In this document: piece after piece, positions 8,233-15,722 of the stretch
Layout of the letters: each line of letters begins with the position of its first letter
Position numbering within the stretch: position 1 is the first letter of the stretch
Source: Actinomadura graeca
Lineage (GTDB): Bacteria; Actinomycetota; Actinomycetes; Streptosporangiales; Streptosporangiaceae
NCBI RefSeq assembly: GCF_019175365.1
Contig: NZ_CP059572.1
Coordinates: 124,001-188,000, forward strand
DNA length: 64,000 nt
Reading direction: 5' to 3'
Made by a program: the position numbers and the translations under genes
The notes under the pieces: generated by a model
What the model was told of the DNA's origin: nothing
The model's input: the letters and a program-made list of their open reading frames with translations, nothing else
Database searches by the model: none

Positions 8233-8288
8233 CCGACCGCGCAGGACCGACCGCGCAGGACCGACCGCGCAGGACCGACCGCGTACGG
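8233..8288. repeat. 14-bp tandem repeat
   Basis: The unit CCGACCGCGCAGGA is repeated exactly three times from 8233 to 8274, with a partial fourth copy ending near 8284. It lies between the phytase-like gene and its terminator, outside coding sequence. No function is evident. Confidence 0.8.
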
Positions 8289-8293
8289 CACGT

Positions 8294-8324
8294 GGCCCGC
8301 CGGATCGCTGAGATCCGGCGGGCC
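8294..8324. terminator. Bidirectional hairpin terminator
   Basis: Arms GGCCCGCCGGATC (8294-8306) and GATCCGGCGGGCC (8312-8324) are perfect 13-bp complements around a 5-base loop. The hairpin lies between the convergent phytase-like and sigma factor genes and can stop transcription from both sides. Confidence 0.85.
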
Positions 8325-8355
8325 CCGTCTCGCGTCGGTGTCCGGGCGGCGCGGG

Positions 8356-9729
8356 TCAGACCGCGAAGTCCAGGAGGGGACTGGCGTTGCTGGGGTGCCG
8401 CAGCTTGGACAGCGACTCCTTCTCCAGCTGGCGGATCCGCTCCCGGGTCAGGCCGAGGGCCCTGCCGATCTCGTCGAGGGTGCGGGGCGTCCCGTCGTAG
8501 AGCCCGAACCGCATCGCCATGATCTTGGCCTCGCGGGGGGACAGGATGTCCAGGGTGCGGCGCAGCTGGTCGGCCATGAGCTGGCGGTCCACCAGCTCGG
8601 CGGCCTCGGGGCTGTCGGTGTCCTCGATGAGGTCGCCGATCCTGGTCTCGCCGTCCTCGCCGATGGTGGAGTCCAGGCTGATCGGCTGGCGGCTGGTGCG
8701 CAGCAGCTCGCGGATCTGCTCGGGGCTCCTGTCCAGCTCGACGGCCAGTTCCTCGGGCGTGGGCTCGCGGCCGAGGCGCTGGTGCATGTCGCGCTCGACG
8801 CGGCTGAGCTTGCTCAGCATCTCCAGGACGTGGACGGGCAGCCGGATCGTGCGGGCCGAGTCGGCGAACCCGCGCTGGATGGCCTGCCGGATCCACCACA
8901 TCGCGTAGGTGGAGAACTTGTAGCCCTTGGAGTAGTCGAACTTCTCGACCGCCCGGATCAGGCCGAGGTTGCCCTCCTGGACGACGTCCAGCAGCGACAG
9001 GCCCCGGTCGGAGTACTTCTTGGCGACCGACACGACGAGGCGGAGGTTGGCCTCCAGCATGTGGGCCTTGGCGCGGCGGCCGTCGGCGGCCACCCACTCC
9101 AGGTCGGCGCGGACGCGCGGGCCGGGCCGCTCGGTCTCCAGCTTGTGCTCGGCGTACAGGCCGGCCTCGATGCGCTTGGCGAGGTCCACCTCCTGCTCGG
9201 CTGTGAGCAGCTGCCGCCGCCCGATCGCCTTGAGGTAGGTGTGGACGGAGTCGCCCATGGTGGTCGACTGGTCGTCCAGGTCCGCGGCGGAGTCGGCGGC
9301 CTCGACTTCGGTGACCTCGAAGCCCTCGTCCGTGGCGTCCTCGGCGGCCTTGCGGGTGGTCTTCCCGGCCGTCTGCGCGGCGCTCTTGCCCGCGGGCTTC
9401 GCGGTGGCCTTCCTGGTGGAGCGCTTCTTGGGGGCGGTCTTGGCCAGGGCGGGCTCGCTCCCGGCGTGGTCGGCGGTGCCGTTGGCGGTGGTGCCGTTCG
9501 CGGCGGCCGCGTGCCCGGCGGCGTCGCCCTCGCCGGCGAGGGAGATGCCGGACTCCGACAGCTCGCGCAGCAGGGAGCGGCCCTGCGCGGGGCTGATGCC
9601 CGCGGCCTCGAAGGCCCCCCGCACCTCGTCGAGCGAGAGGCGCCCCTGGGCGCGGCCACGCTTGAGGAGCTCGTCGAGTGCCGGGCTCGCGGGCTCCGTG
9701 AGCGGGGTCTGTGCGGCGGTTCGCGGCAT
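8356..9729 (-). CDS. RNA polymerase sigma-70 factor, principal (group 1/2) type
   Basis: A 457-residue sigma factor. Residues 17-65 resemble region 1.1 ([19 protein letters not shown]). A Lys/Ala-rich linker follows, then region 1.2 ([20 protein letters not shown]) and region 2 with [20 protein letters not shown] and the -10 recognising [19 protein letters not shown]. Region 3 begins at [10 protein letters not shown]. Region 4 carries the -35 [23 protein letters not shown]. The end [13 protein letters not shown] differs from the RDYLD tail of strict HrdB/SigA proteins, so it may be a group 2 paralogue. GGGAGGGG lies about 11 bases before the ATG at 9729. A roughly 260-base upstream gap contains the second copy of the TTAC-N3-GTAA element. 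Confidence 0.92.
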   Translation of the reverse strand: MPRTAAQTPLTEPASPALDELLKRGRAQGRLSLDEVRGAFEAAGISPAQGRSLLRELSESGISLAGEGDAAGHAAAANGTTANGTADHAGSEPALAKTAPKKRSTRKATAKPAGKSAAQTAGKTTRKAAEDATDEGFEVTEVEAADSAADLDDQSTTMGDSVHTYLKAIGRRQLLTAEQEVDLAKRIEAGLYAEHKLETERPGPRVRADLEWVAADGRRAKAHMLEANLRLVVSVAKKYSDRGLSLLDVVQEGNLGLIRAVEKFDYSKGYKFSTYAMWWIRQAIQRGFADSARTIRLPVHVLEMLSKLSRVERDMHQRLGREPTPEELAVELDRSPEQIRELLRTSRQPISLDSTIGEDGETRIGDLIEDTDSPEAAELVDRQLMADQLRRTLDILSPREAKIMAMRFGLYDGTPRTLDEIGRALGLTRERIRQLEKESLSKLRHPSNASPLLDFAV

Positions 9730-9940
9730 GAGGACGCCCCCCTCCCTTCAGTGGTGTGAGTGCGGCGCGTCATTTTCGGTCCCTGGTGGCGCACGCACTT
9801 ATCGCAACGTCGCACGGCCGGGTCGTTGTTCCCGGTGTGCCGGACCGGCCGTCCTGCCGGAGGGCCTCGGGGAGGCCGGTCCAGGCGGTCGTGGTGCCCG
9901 GAATGGGCTGTTTCATGCCGTCAGGCCGCCCCGATCCGAC

Positions 9941-9967
9941 CTTACTGCGTAAAGGGCCGGAGCCGGG
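9941..9967. promoter_or_regulatory. Second copy of the TTAC-N3-GTAA element
   Basis: Reads CTTACTGCGTAAAGG plus the same GC-rich tail as at 1750-1776; 25 of 27 positions agree and the TTAC/GTAA arms are kept while the centre changes. It lies about 210 bases upstream of the sigma factor start and 20 bases past the end of the cation transporter gene. It could be an operator in the sigma factor promoter region or a small dispersed repeat. Confidence 0.4.
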
Positions 9968-9988
9968 GCCAGGGCAACGTGATAGACC

Positions 9989-11059
9989 TCACCCGGATCC
10001 CGGCTCCCGCGGCCGCAGCGTCCGGCCGTACCGCGCGATGACGCGTTCACGCAGCTCGGGGTCGTCGCGGGGCACCGGCTCAAGGAAGACCTCGTCGATC
10101 TCCTCGTGGGCGGCGCGCAGCTCGCGGGCCATCCGGACGCAGGCGCGCTCGACGTCCCCGGCGGTCAGGGCGTCGCGGAAGTCGAGCCGGGCGCAGACCA
10201 GGACGCGGTCGGCGCCCACGGTCATGGTGACGATGTCGACGACCCAGTCGACCTCGGGCGCGGCGCCGAGCCGGTCGCGGACGTCGGCGACGACGCGGGG
10301 GTCGGCCTGGTTGCCGATGAGCAGGTTGAGGTTGATGCGGCCGAGGACCAGCGCGACGGCGGTGAGCAGCACCCCGATGAGGACCGATCCGACGCCGTCC
10401 CAGGCGGCTGCGCCGGTGAGCTGGTGCAGCCCGAGGCCGGCGAACGCCAGCAGAAGGCCGATGAGGGCGGCGGAGTCCTCCAGCAGGACGCTGATCGCGG
10501 TGGGCTCGTCGGTCCGGCGGATGTAGGCGGCGAGGGGGAGCCGCTCGTCCCGGGCGGCGCCGCGGACCTGCCGCAGCGCCTGCCGCCACGAGATCCCCTC
10601 CAGCACGAACGAGACGGCGAGGACGCAGTACCCGGCCAGCGGGTCGGCCTCCCCGCCGCGGTGGCCGGTGAGCGTCTGGAAACCCTGGTAGAAGGCGAAC
10701 AGCGCGCCCATCCCGAAGATCGCGACGGCGACGAGCAGCGTCCAGATGTAGCGCTCCTTGCCGTAGCCGAGGGGGTGGCGCCGGTCGGCGGGGCGGCCGC
10801 TGCGGCGCAGCCCGACCATCAGCAGCACCTCGTTGAAGGTGTCGGCGATGGAGTGGGCGGCCTCGGCGGCCATCGACGCCGACCCGGTGGCCACCGCCGC
10901 GACGATCTTGGCGATGGCGATCCCGAGGTTGGCGGCGAGCGCGAGCAGGACGGTCAGGCCGCTCTCGTGCTCCGGCCGTTCGTGCTCCGGCCCGTCGTGC
11001 CCGGCGCGGCGCTCCTCCCGGTGCCCGCCGCCGGGCGGGTCGCCGTGCCCGTTGGTCAT
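9989..11059 (-). CDS. Cation diffusion facilitator family transporter
   Basis: A 356-residue membrane protein of the CDF family, which exports divalent cations such as zinc by proton exchange. After a His-rich N-terminus come about six helices. The metal site motifs are AAHSIADTFNEVLLMVG near residues 67-84 (the HxxxD pattern) and a second TM5 motif, LEDSAALIGLLLAFAGLG, with Asp in the E-D-S context. A C-terminal cytoplasmic domain of about 90 residues (VDIVTMTVGADRVLVCARL) is the usual metal-sensing fold. The ATG at 11059 has AGGA eight bases upstream. The open frame continues without a stop into menE because of a frameshift there; translation should restart at this ATG. Confidence 0.92.
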   Translation of the reverse strand: MTNGHGDPPGGGHREERRAGHDGPEHERPEHESGLTVLLALAANLGIAIAKIVAAVATGSASMAAEAAHSIADTFNEVLLMVGLRRSGRPADRRHPLGYGKERYIWTLLVAVAIFGMGALFAFYQGFQTLTGHRGGEADPLAGYCVLAVSFVLEGISWRQALRQVRGAARDERLPLAAYIRRTDEPTAISVLLEDSAALIGLLLAFAGLGLHQLTGAAAWDGVGSVLIGVLLTAVALVLGRINLNLLIGNQADPRVVADVRDRLGAAPEVDWVVDIVTMTVGADRVLVCARLDFRDALTAGDVERACVRMARELRAAHEEIDEVFLEPVPRDDPELRERVIARYGRTLRPREPGSG

Positions 11060-11117
11060 GGTGGACGTCCTGCCCCGGTGATCGCCTCGCCATGCGCGTC
11101 CGGATGCTCCGCCGCGG

Positions 11118-12301
11118 CTACCGCCCGGAGGCGGGGACGCGCAGGCGGGCCCGGTCGGGCTTGCCGGAGGCGAGCAGCGGGATGGCCTCGACCAGTTCCA
11201 GCTCGCGGGGGCCGCGTGCGCGGGCAGGGTCTCGCGCACGAGTGCGCGCAGCTCGGGCAGGGCCGGTGCGGCGGGGGCGCCCGGGACGGGGACGATCACC
11301 GCGGTGACGCGCTCACCCCATTCGGGGTCGGGCCGTCCGACCACCACCACGTCGCGGACGCCGGGATGGCGGGACAGCGCGGTGGCGACCTCGCCGGCGA
11401 CGACCTTCTCGCCGCCGGTGTTGATCACATCGTCGACGCGGCCGCGGACGCGCAGCCGGCCGTCCTCGACGGTGCCGAGGTCCTGGGTGAGGAACCAGCC
11501 GCCGTCCAGGGCGGCTGCGGTCAGGTCGGGGCGCAGCCGGTAGCCGCCGAACAGGGACGGACCGGTGAGGCGGATGCGGCCGCCGTCGCCGATGGCGGCG
11601 CGCATCCCGTCCAGGGGGACGCCGTCGTAGACGCAGCCGCCGGACGTCTCGCTCATGCCGTAGCTGGTGAAGACGCGTCCGCCCCGGGCGCGGGCCTCGT
11701 CGAGCAGGCCGGGCGTGGCGGCGGCGCCGCCGAGGACGACGGCGCCGAGGCGCGACAGGTCGGCCCCGGCGTCCAGGAGGCGGCGAAGCTGGGTGGGGAC
11801 CAGCGCGGTGTGCACGCCCGGGGCGGCCGCGGCGGTGACGGCGGCGGTGTCGAAGCGGGGGAGGATGATCGGTTCGGTGCCGGAGACGAGGGCGCGGACG
11901 AGGACCTGGACGCCGGAGATGTGGCTGGTGGGCAGGCAGCACAGCCACCGGTCGCCAGGGGCGGCGCCGATGCGGGCGAGGGTGCCGGCGGCGGAGTGCC
12001 GGAGCGCGGCGGCGGTCAGCTCGACGAACTTCGGGGCGCCGGTGGAGCCGGACGTGGCGATCAGCACGGCGGCATCGCCGGGCACGGGGGCCGCGGACGT
12101 GCCGCCATCGTGGCGGGTGAGGCCGTCCTCGGTCTCGACGGAGCAGGGGGCCAGGGCGCTGAGGAGGTCGCGCAACGCGGGCGCGGGCAGGCCGGGCGGC
12201 AGCGGGCACACCGCGGGCCCCGTGCCGTCGAGGGCCGCCGCGAGCGCCCTGAACAGGCGGGGGCCCGGCGGGAGGACGACGGCGTGCAGGCGGCGATCCA
12301 T
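11118..12301 (-). CDS. menE: o-Succinylbenzoate-CoA ligase with an apparent 3' frameshift
   Basis: MenE activates o-succinylbenzoate with ATP and joins it to CoA in menaquinone synthesis. Visible adenylate-forming motifs are LIATSGSTGAPK near residue 78, TSYGMSETSGG near 213 and RVRGRVDDVINTGGEKV near 287. After LPAHAAP the frame breaks at a run of five C (11207-11211 on the plus strand). Adding one base restores RELELVEAIPLLASGKPDRA, including the catalytic lysine of motif A10, and ends at a TAG at 11118-11120. Without correction the frame runs into the cation transporter gene. This may be a sequencing error or a real lesion. ATG 12301 is nearly leaderless behind a palindromic promoter. Confidence 0.85.
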
Positions 12302-12312
12302 GATCCCGCCAG

Positions 12313-12340
12313 GGTAGACGACTGCGCTGAACGTGTTCAA
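12313..12340 (-). promoter_or_regulatory. menE promoter with TGAAC-N2-GTTCA operator
   Basis: On the minus strand TTGAAC (12340-12335) is followed after 16 bases by TCTACC (12318-12313); the menE ATG at 12301 is 11 bases further. The palindrome TGAAC-GT-GTTCA at 12328-12339 covers the -35 box. The menF promoter has the same design. The divergent menB gene probably shares the operator. Confidence 0.6.
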
Positions 12341-12432
12341 ACGGAGGTGGCGTCGCCGTGGCGGCCCCGGCGACGCGGTTGAATGGGCCGGACCGCCGCG
12401 CCGGCGCGGCGGACCCGGCAGGAGAGGAAGAC

Positions 12433-13332
12433 ATGGTCTCGGAGCTGTTCGACGCGGACGCGTGGAAGGAGGTCGAGGGCTTCGGCTTCACCGACATCAC
12501 CTACCACCGGGCCGTCGGCCATGGGACGGTGCGGGTGGCGTTCGACCGTCCCGAGGTGCGCAACGCCTTCCGCCCGCACACCGTGGACGAGCTGTACCGG
12601 GCGCTCGACCACGCGCGGATGTCCAGCGACATCGGATGCGTGCTGCTGACCGGCAACGGGCCGTCGCCGCGGGACGGCGGCTGGGCCTTCTGCTCGGGCG
12701 GCGACCAGCGGATCCGCGGGAAGGACGGCTACCGGTACGCCGAGGGTGAGACGTCCGACACGATCGACCCGGCGCGCGCGGGGCGGCTGCACATCCTGGA
12801 GGTGCAGCGGCTGATCCGGTTCATGGGCAAGGTCGTGATCTGCGTGGTCCCGGGGTGGGCGGCGGGCGGCGGGCACAGCCTGCACGTGGTGTGCGACCTG
12901 ACCCTGGCCAGCCGGGAGCACGCCCGGTTCAAGCAGACCGACGCGGACGTGGCGAGCTTCGACGGCGGGTTCGGGTCGGCGTACCTGGCGCGGCAGGTCG
13001 GGCAGAAGTTCGCGCGGGAGATCTTCTTCCTGGGCGATGCCTACGACGCCGAGGCCGCGCACCGGATGGGGATGGTGAACGCGGTCGTCCCGCACGCCGA
13101 GCTGGAGGCGACGGCGCTGGAGTGGGCGCGGAAGGTCAACGGCAAGAGCCCGACGGCGCAGCGGATGCTGAAGTACGCCTTCAACCTCGTCGACGACGGG
13201 CTCGTGGGGCAGCAGGTGTTCGCCGGGGAGGCGACGAGGCTGGCCTACGGCACCGACGAGGCGGCCGAAGGGCGGGACTCCTTCCTTGAGAAGCGCGACC
13301 CCGATTGGTCGCCTTTCCCGTGGCACTACTAG
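12433..13332 (+). CDS. menB: 1,4-Dihydroxy-2-naphthoyl-CoA synthase
   Basis: A 299-residue crotonase-fold enzyme that closes the naphthoquinone ring from o-succinylbenzoyl-CoA. Marks are ITYHRAVGHGTVRVAFDRPE, the CoA and oxyanion segment FCSGGDQRIRGKDGYRY, GWAAGGGHSLHVVCDLTLAS, FDGGFGSAYLARQVGQK and the C-terminal WSPFPWHY typical of MenB. The ATG at 12433 is preceded by AGGAGAGGAAGAC, and known MenB proteins start close to SELFDADAW. An upstream in-frame GTG at 12358 would add 25 residues of non-family sequence. It is divergent from menE and probably co-regulated through the shared palindrome. The chain length is normal. Confidence 0.96.
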   Translation: MVSELFDADAWKEVEGFGFTDITYHRAVGHGTVRVAFDRPEVRNAFRPHTVDELYRALDHARMSSDIGCVLLTGNGPSPRDGGWAFCSGGDQRIRGKDGYRYAEGETSDTIDPARAGRLHILEVQRLIRFMGKVVICVVPGWAAGGGHSLHVVCDLTLASREHARFKQTDADVASFDGGFGSAYLARQVGQKFAREIFFLGDAYDAEAAHRMGMVNAVVPHAELEATALEWARKVNGKSPTAQRMLKYAFNLVDDGLVGQQVFAGEATRLAYGTDEAAEGRDSFLEKRDPDWSPFPWHY

Positions 13333-13404
13333 CAGTTTCGCCGTTCGGTCCGGGGTTTACGGGCGACCCCGCCCCCTGGCCTCCGACCTGCTGATCCAGC
13401 GAGA

Positions 13405-14130
13405 TCAGAGCGTGCGCTTCGTCCCGTGCGGCGGGGTGGTGGAGAAGCAACTGGCAGGGGGATTGACGAGAAAGAACGCCTGGGTGGTGCTGGGTTCGTC
13501 CTCGCCGGGTGCGGCGTCCGTGCGACCGGCCTGTGCTCCTCGGTTCTTCGAGGACAGGGGGATCGGTCTCGCCACTCGAAGCAGTCGCTTTATTACGACG
13601 AAGCTCAGGGTCGAGTAGCCAAGGGCGCCGCCTCCGCCTATCACGGTGGCGGAGCTGGGGAATGCGCGGTCGGTGAAGACATCCATGCCCGCGAACGTCA
13701 GCGCCAGGGCGACGCCTGTCAGGCTCCCGAGGAGCGCCACCAGGAGCAGCCAGCGGTGTTCGGCGGTCGGGGTCGCTTCTGCCAGCTCGCGACGCAGGTC
13801 ACGGAGCTGCTTGAAGAGGTCGGCCAGGGCTCCGCCGAGTCCGCGTGGTGCCTGCCGGGTTCTGCGGATCGCCCGCCGTGCGATCGCGGTGAGTGCGGGG
13901 ATGGAGAAGCGGAGGGCGGTGGCGAGTTTGGCGATGTTGCTGGTCTGGCCTGCGACGCCGCCGGCCCATTCTTCGGCGTACCCGTCGGCGGCGGCGGGGT
14001 CGTGGGCGTAGATCTGCCGGGCGGACCAGATGATGATCTTGCGGGAGGTCGTGGAGGCGAGGGCGCTGAGCTCGGCGACGGCCAGCCCGGCGGCGATGCC
14101 GCAGACAATGGCGATCATGGTCGCGGTCAT
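13405..14130 (-). CDS. Integral membrane protein of unknown function
   Basis: A 241-residue protein that I do not recognise. It opens with a hydrophobic helix MTATMIAIVCGIAAGLAVAE, continues with a helical soluble part (KLATALRFSIPALTAIARRA, then a charged DLFKQLRDLRRELAEATPTA) and ends with two more membrane segments (HRWLLLVALLGSLTGVALAL and a Gly-rich VIGGGGALGYSTLSFVVI). A basic C-terminal tail follows. The ATG at 14130 overlaps the stop of the upstream PadR-like gene by four bases, with GGGAGGG before it, so the two form an operon. A regulated membrane or envelope factor is possible; the pairing with a PadR-type gene is the only clue. Confidence 0.7.
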   Translation of the reverse strand: MTATMIAIVCGIAAGLAVAELSALASTTSRKIIIWSARQIYAHDPAAADGYAEEWAGGVAGQTSNIAKLATALRFSIPALTAIARRAIRRTRQAPRGLGGALADLFKQLRDLRRELAEATPTAEHRWLLLVALLGSLTGVALALTFAGMDVFTDRAFPSSATVIGGGGALGYSTLSFVVIKRLLRVARPIPLSSKNRGAQAGRTDAAPGEDEPSTTQAFFLVNPPASCFSTTPPHGTKRTL

Positions 14131-14468
14131 GTGCCCTCCCGGGTGGGGAAGGCGGTGCCGCCGGGTGCTCGCCGGTGCTGTCGCCTGAGGGCTTTCGGCC
14201 GGCGTCGCAGCAGCACCTGCCTGGCTTCGATGGCGCCGGTGGGGGAGAGGGAGTAGTAGCGGCGCCGGGGGCGGCCGTCGGGGTGGCCGGTCTCCCATTC
14301 GCGTTCGACCCAGCCTGCGTCGAGGAAGCGGTCGAGTGCGCGGTACACGGTGGGGCCGTGGCGGCCGGTCATCTTCATGATCTCCCAGCCGTGGAGCTGG
14401 ACCTGCTGGGAATGTGCGTTCAGGAGCGTCTCAAGGATGTCGAGTTGCGCCCCGGTCACCCGTTCCAT
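14127..14468 (-). CDS. PadR-like winged-helix regulator
   Basis: A 113-residue single-domain regulator. The winged helix is MERVTGAQLDILETLLN, then GWEIMKMTGRHGPTVYRALD (recognition region), LDAGWVERE and the wing GRPRRRYYSLSPTG. This is the PadR pattern without the helical C-terminal dimerisation domain of longer members. An upstream in-frame ATG at 14486 would add MGTLVP; I prefer 14468 because a TACATT -10 box (14481-14476) ends seven bases before it, implying a leaderless message. A perfect palindrome lies exactly between the two ATGs, so the protein probably represses itself and the downstream membrane protein. Confidence 0.82.
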   Translation of the reverse strand: MERVTGAQLDILETLLNAHSQQVQLHGWEIMKMTGRHGPTVYRALDRFLDAGWVEREWETGHPDGRPRRRYYSLSPTGAIEARQVLLRRRPKALRRQHRRAPGGTAFPTREGT

Positions 14469-14486
14469 GGGTACTAATGTACCCAT
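14467..14486. promoter_or_regulatory. PadR operator overlapping the start codon
   Basis: ATGGGTAC at 14467-14474 and GTACCCAT at 14479-14486 are perfect 8-bp arms around four bases. The palindrome covers the proposed -10 box and both candidate start codons of the PadR-like gene, a place suited to autorepression. Confidence 0.6.
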
Positions 14487-14768
14487 CAGAGGGCGTCCCG
14501 TCCCGGCGGATGTGCCGCGAGGTACGGCTATCCGCCGGCTGGTGAAGGTCAGAGGGGCTTACAGGGCCGGACCGGCTCGGCTGGGAACCATCGGGAGCCT
14601 GGCCGGACGGGGTCCGTGCGGTCGGGTACGGATCTCGCGACACGTTCCGGCATGAGAGTCTGGGCTTGAGCAGCTGGAACAAACCGGTGCGTCATGACTT
14701 GGGCCCATCCGATACGTTCTCTGGGGTACTACTTATTGTTCGGTAAGGGCGCGGCAGGGGGTCAGCGG

Positions 14769-15722
14769 GTGCGGGTCTACTCCATCCCGATGCGGACGCG
14801 GTTCCGCGGCGTGACGCGGCGGGAGGGCGTCCTGTTCCGCGGCCCCGCCGGCTGGGGGGAGTTCTCGCCGTTCGCCGAGTACGGCCCGGCCGAGTGCGCG
14901 CGCTGGCTGGCCGCGGCCCGCGAGGCCGCGGTGGAGGGTTTCCCCGCGCCGGTCCGCGACCGCGTCCCGGTGAACGCGACGATCCCGGCGGTCGGCCCGG
15001 AGACGGCGTTCGAGATGGCGAAGGTGTCGGGGTGCGGCACCGCGAAGGTGAAGGTCGCCGAGCGGGGGCAGGACGACGCCGACGACATGGCGCGGGTGGA
15101 GGCCGTCCGTGACGCGCTGGGACCCGACGGCCTGATCCGCGTGGACGCCAACGGCGGGTGGGACGTCGAGCACGCCGCGCGGATGATCCGGTCGCTGGAC
15201 CGGTGGGGGCTGGAGTACGCCGAGCAGCCGTGCGCGACGCTGGAGGACCTGGCGCTGGTGCGGCGGCGTGTGGACGTGCCGATCGCGGCGGACGAGTCGA
15301 TCCGCCGGGCGGAGGACCCGCTGAGGGTCCGCGCCGCCGGTGCCGCGGACGTGGCGGTGCTGAAGGCGCAGCCGCTGGGCGGGGTGCGGGCGGCGCTGCG
15401 GGTCGCCGAGGCGTGCGGGCTGCCCGTGGTGGTGTCGAGCGCGGTGGAGACGTCGGTGGGCCTGGCGGCGGGGGTCGCGCTGGCGGCGGCGCTTCCGGAC
15501 CTGCGGTACGCGTGCGGCCTGGCGACGCTGTCGTTGCTGGAGGGCGACGTGGTGCACGATCCGCTGCGGCCGGTGGCCGGTGAGATCGCGGTGCGCCGTC
15601 CCGTCGTGGACGAGGAGGCGCTGCGCCGGTTCGAGGTGCGGGACGCCGGGCCGTGGCGGCGCCGCGCGCTCGCGGCGCAGGCGCACATGGACGGCCCGCC
15701 GGTGATCGGGGAGGCGCGTTGA
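14769..15722 (+). CDS. menC: o-Succinylbenzoate synthase
   Basis: A 317-residue enolase-superfamily enzyme that dehydrates SHCHC to o-succinylbenzoate. Catalytic and metal positions are visible: the KxK pair in TAKVKVAERG near residue 97, Asp in IRVDANGGW near 127, Glu in LEYAEQPC near 156, Asp in IAADESIRR near 175 and Lys in VAVLKAQPLGG near 199. The GTG at 14769 is chosen since AGGGGG lies seven bases upstream and actinomycete MenC begins with a short R(V/I)Y-IPMRTRFRG. An open frame extends back to 14694 without similarity. The stop overlaps the menD TTG start, so menC and menD form a coupled operon. Confidence 0.95.
   Translation: MRVYSIPMRTRFRGVTRREGVLFRGPAGWGEFSPFAEYGPAECARWLAAAREAAVEGFPAPVRDRVPVNATIPAVGPETAFEMAKVSGCGTAKVKVAERGQDDADDMARVEAVRDALGPDGLIRVDANGGWDVEHAARMIRSLDRWGLEYAEQPCATLEDLALVRRRVDVPIAADESIRRAEDPLRVRAAGAADVAVLKAQPLGGVRAALRVAEACGLPVVVSSAVETSVGLAAGVALAAALPDLRYACGLATLSLLEGDVVHDPLRPVAGEIAVRRPVVDEEALRRFEVRDAGPWRRRALAAQAHMDGPPVIGEAR

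Noticed and set aside
10106..12382. 758-codon plus-strand frame opposite menE and the cation transporter
   Set aside because: Gly/Ala/Val-rich antisense shadow with no recognisable domain.
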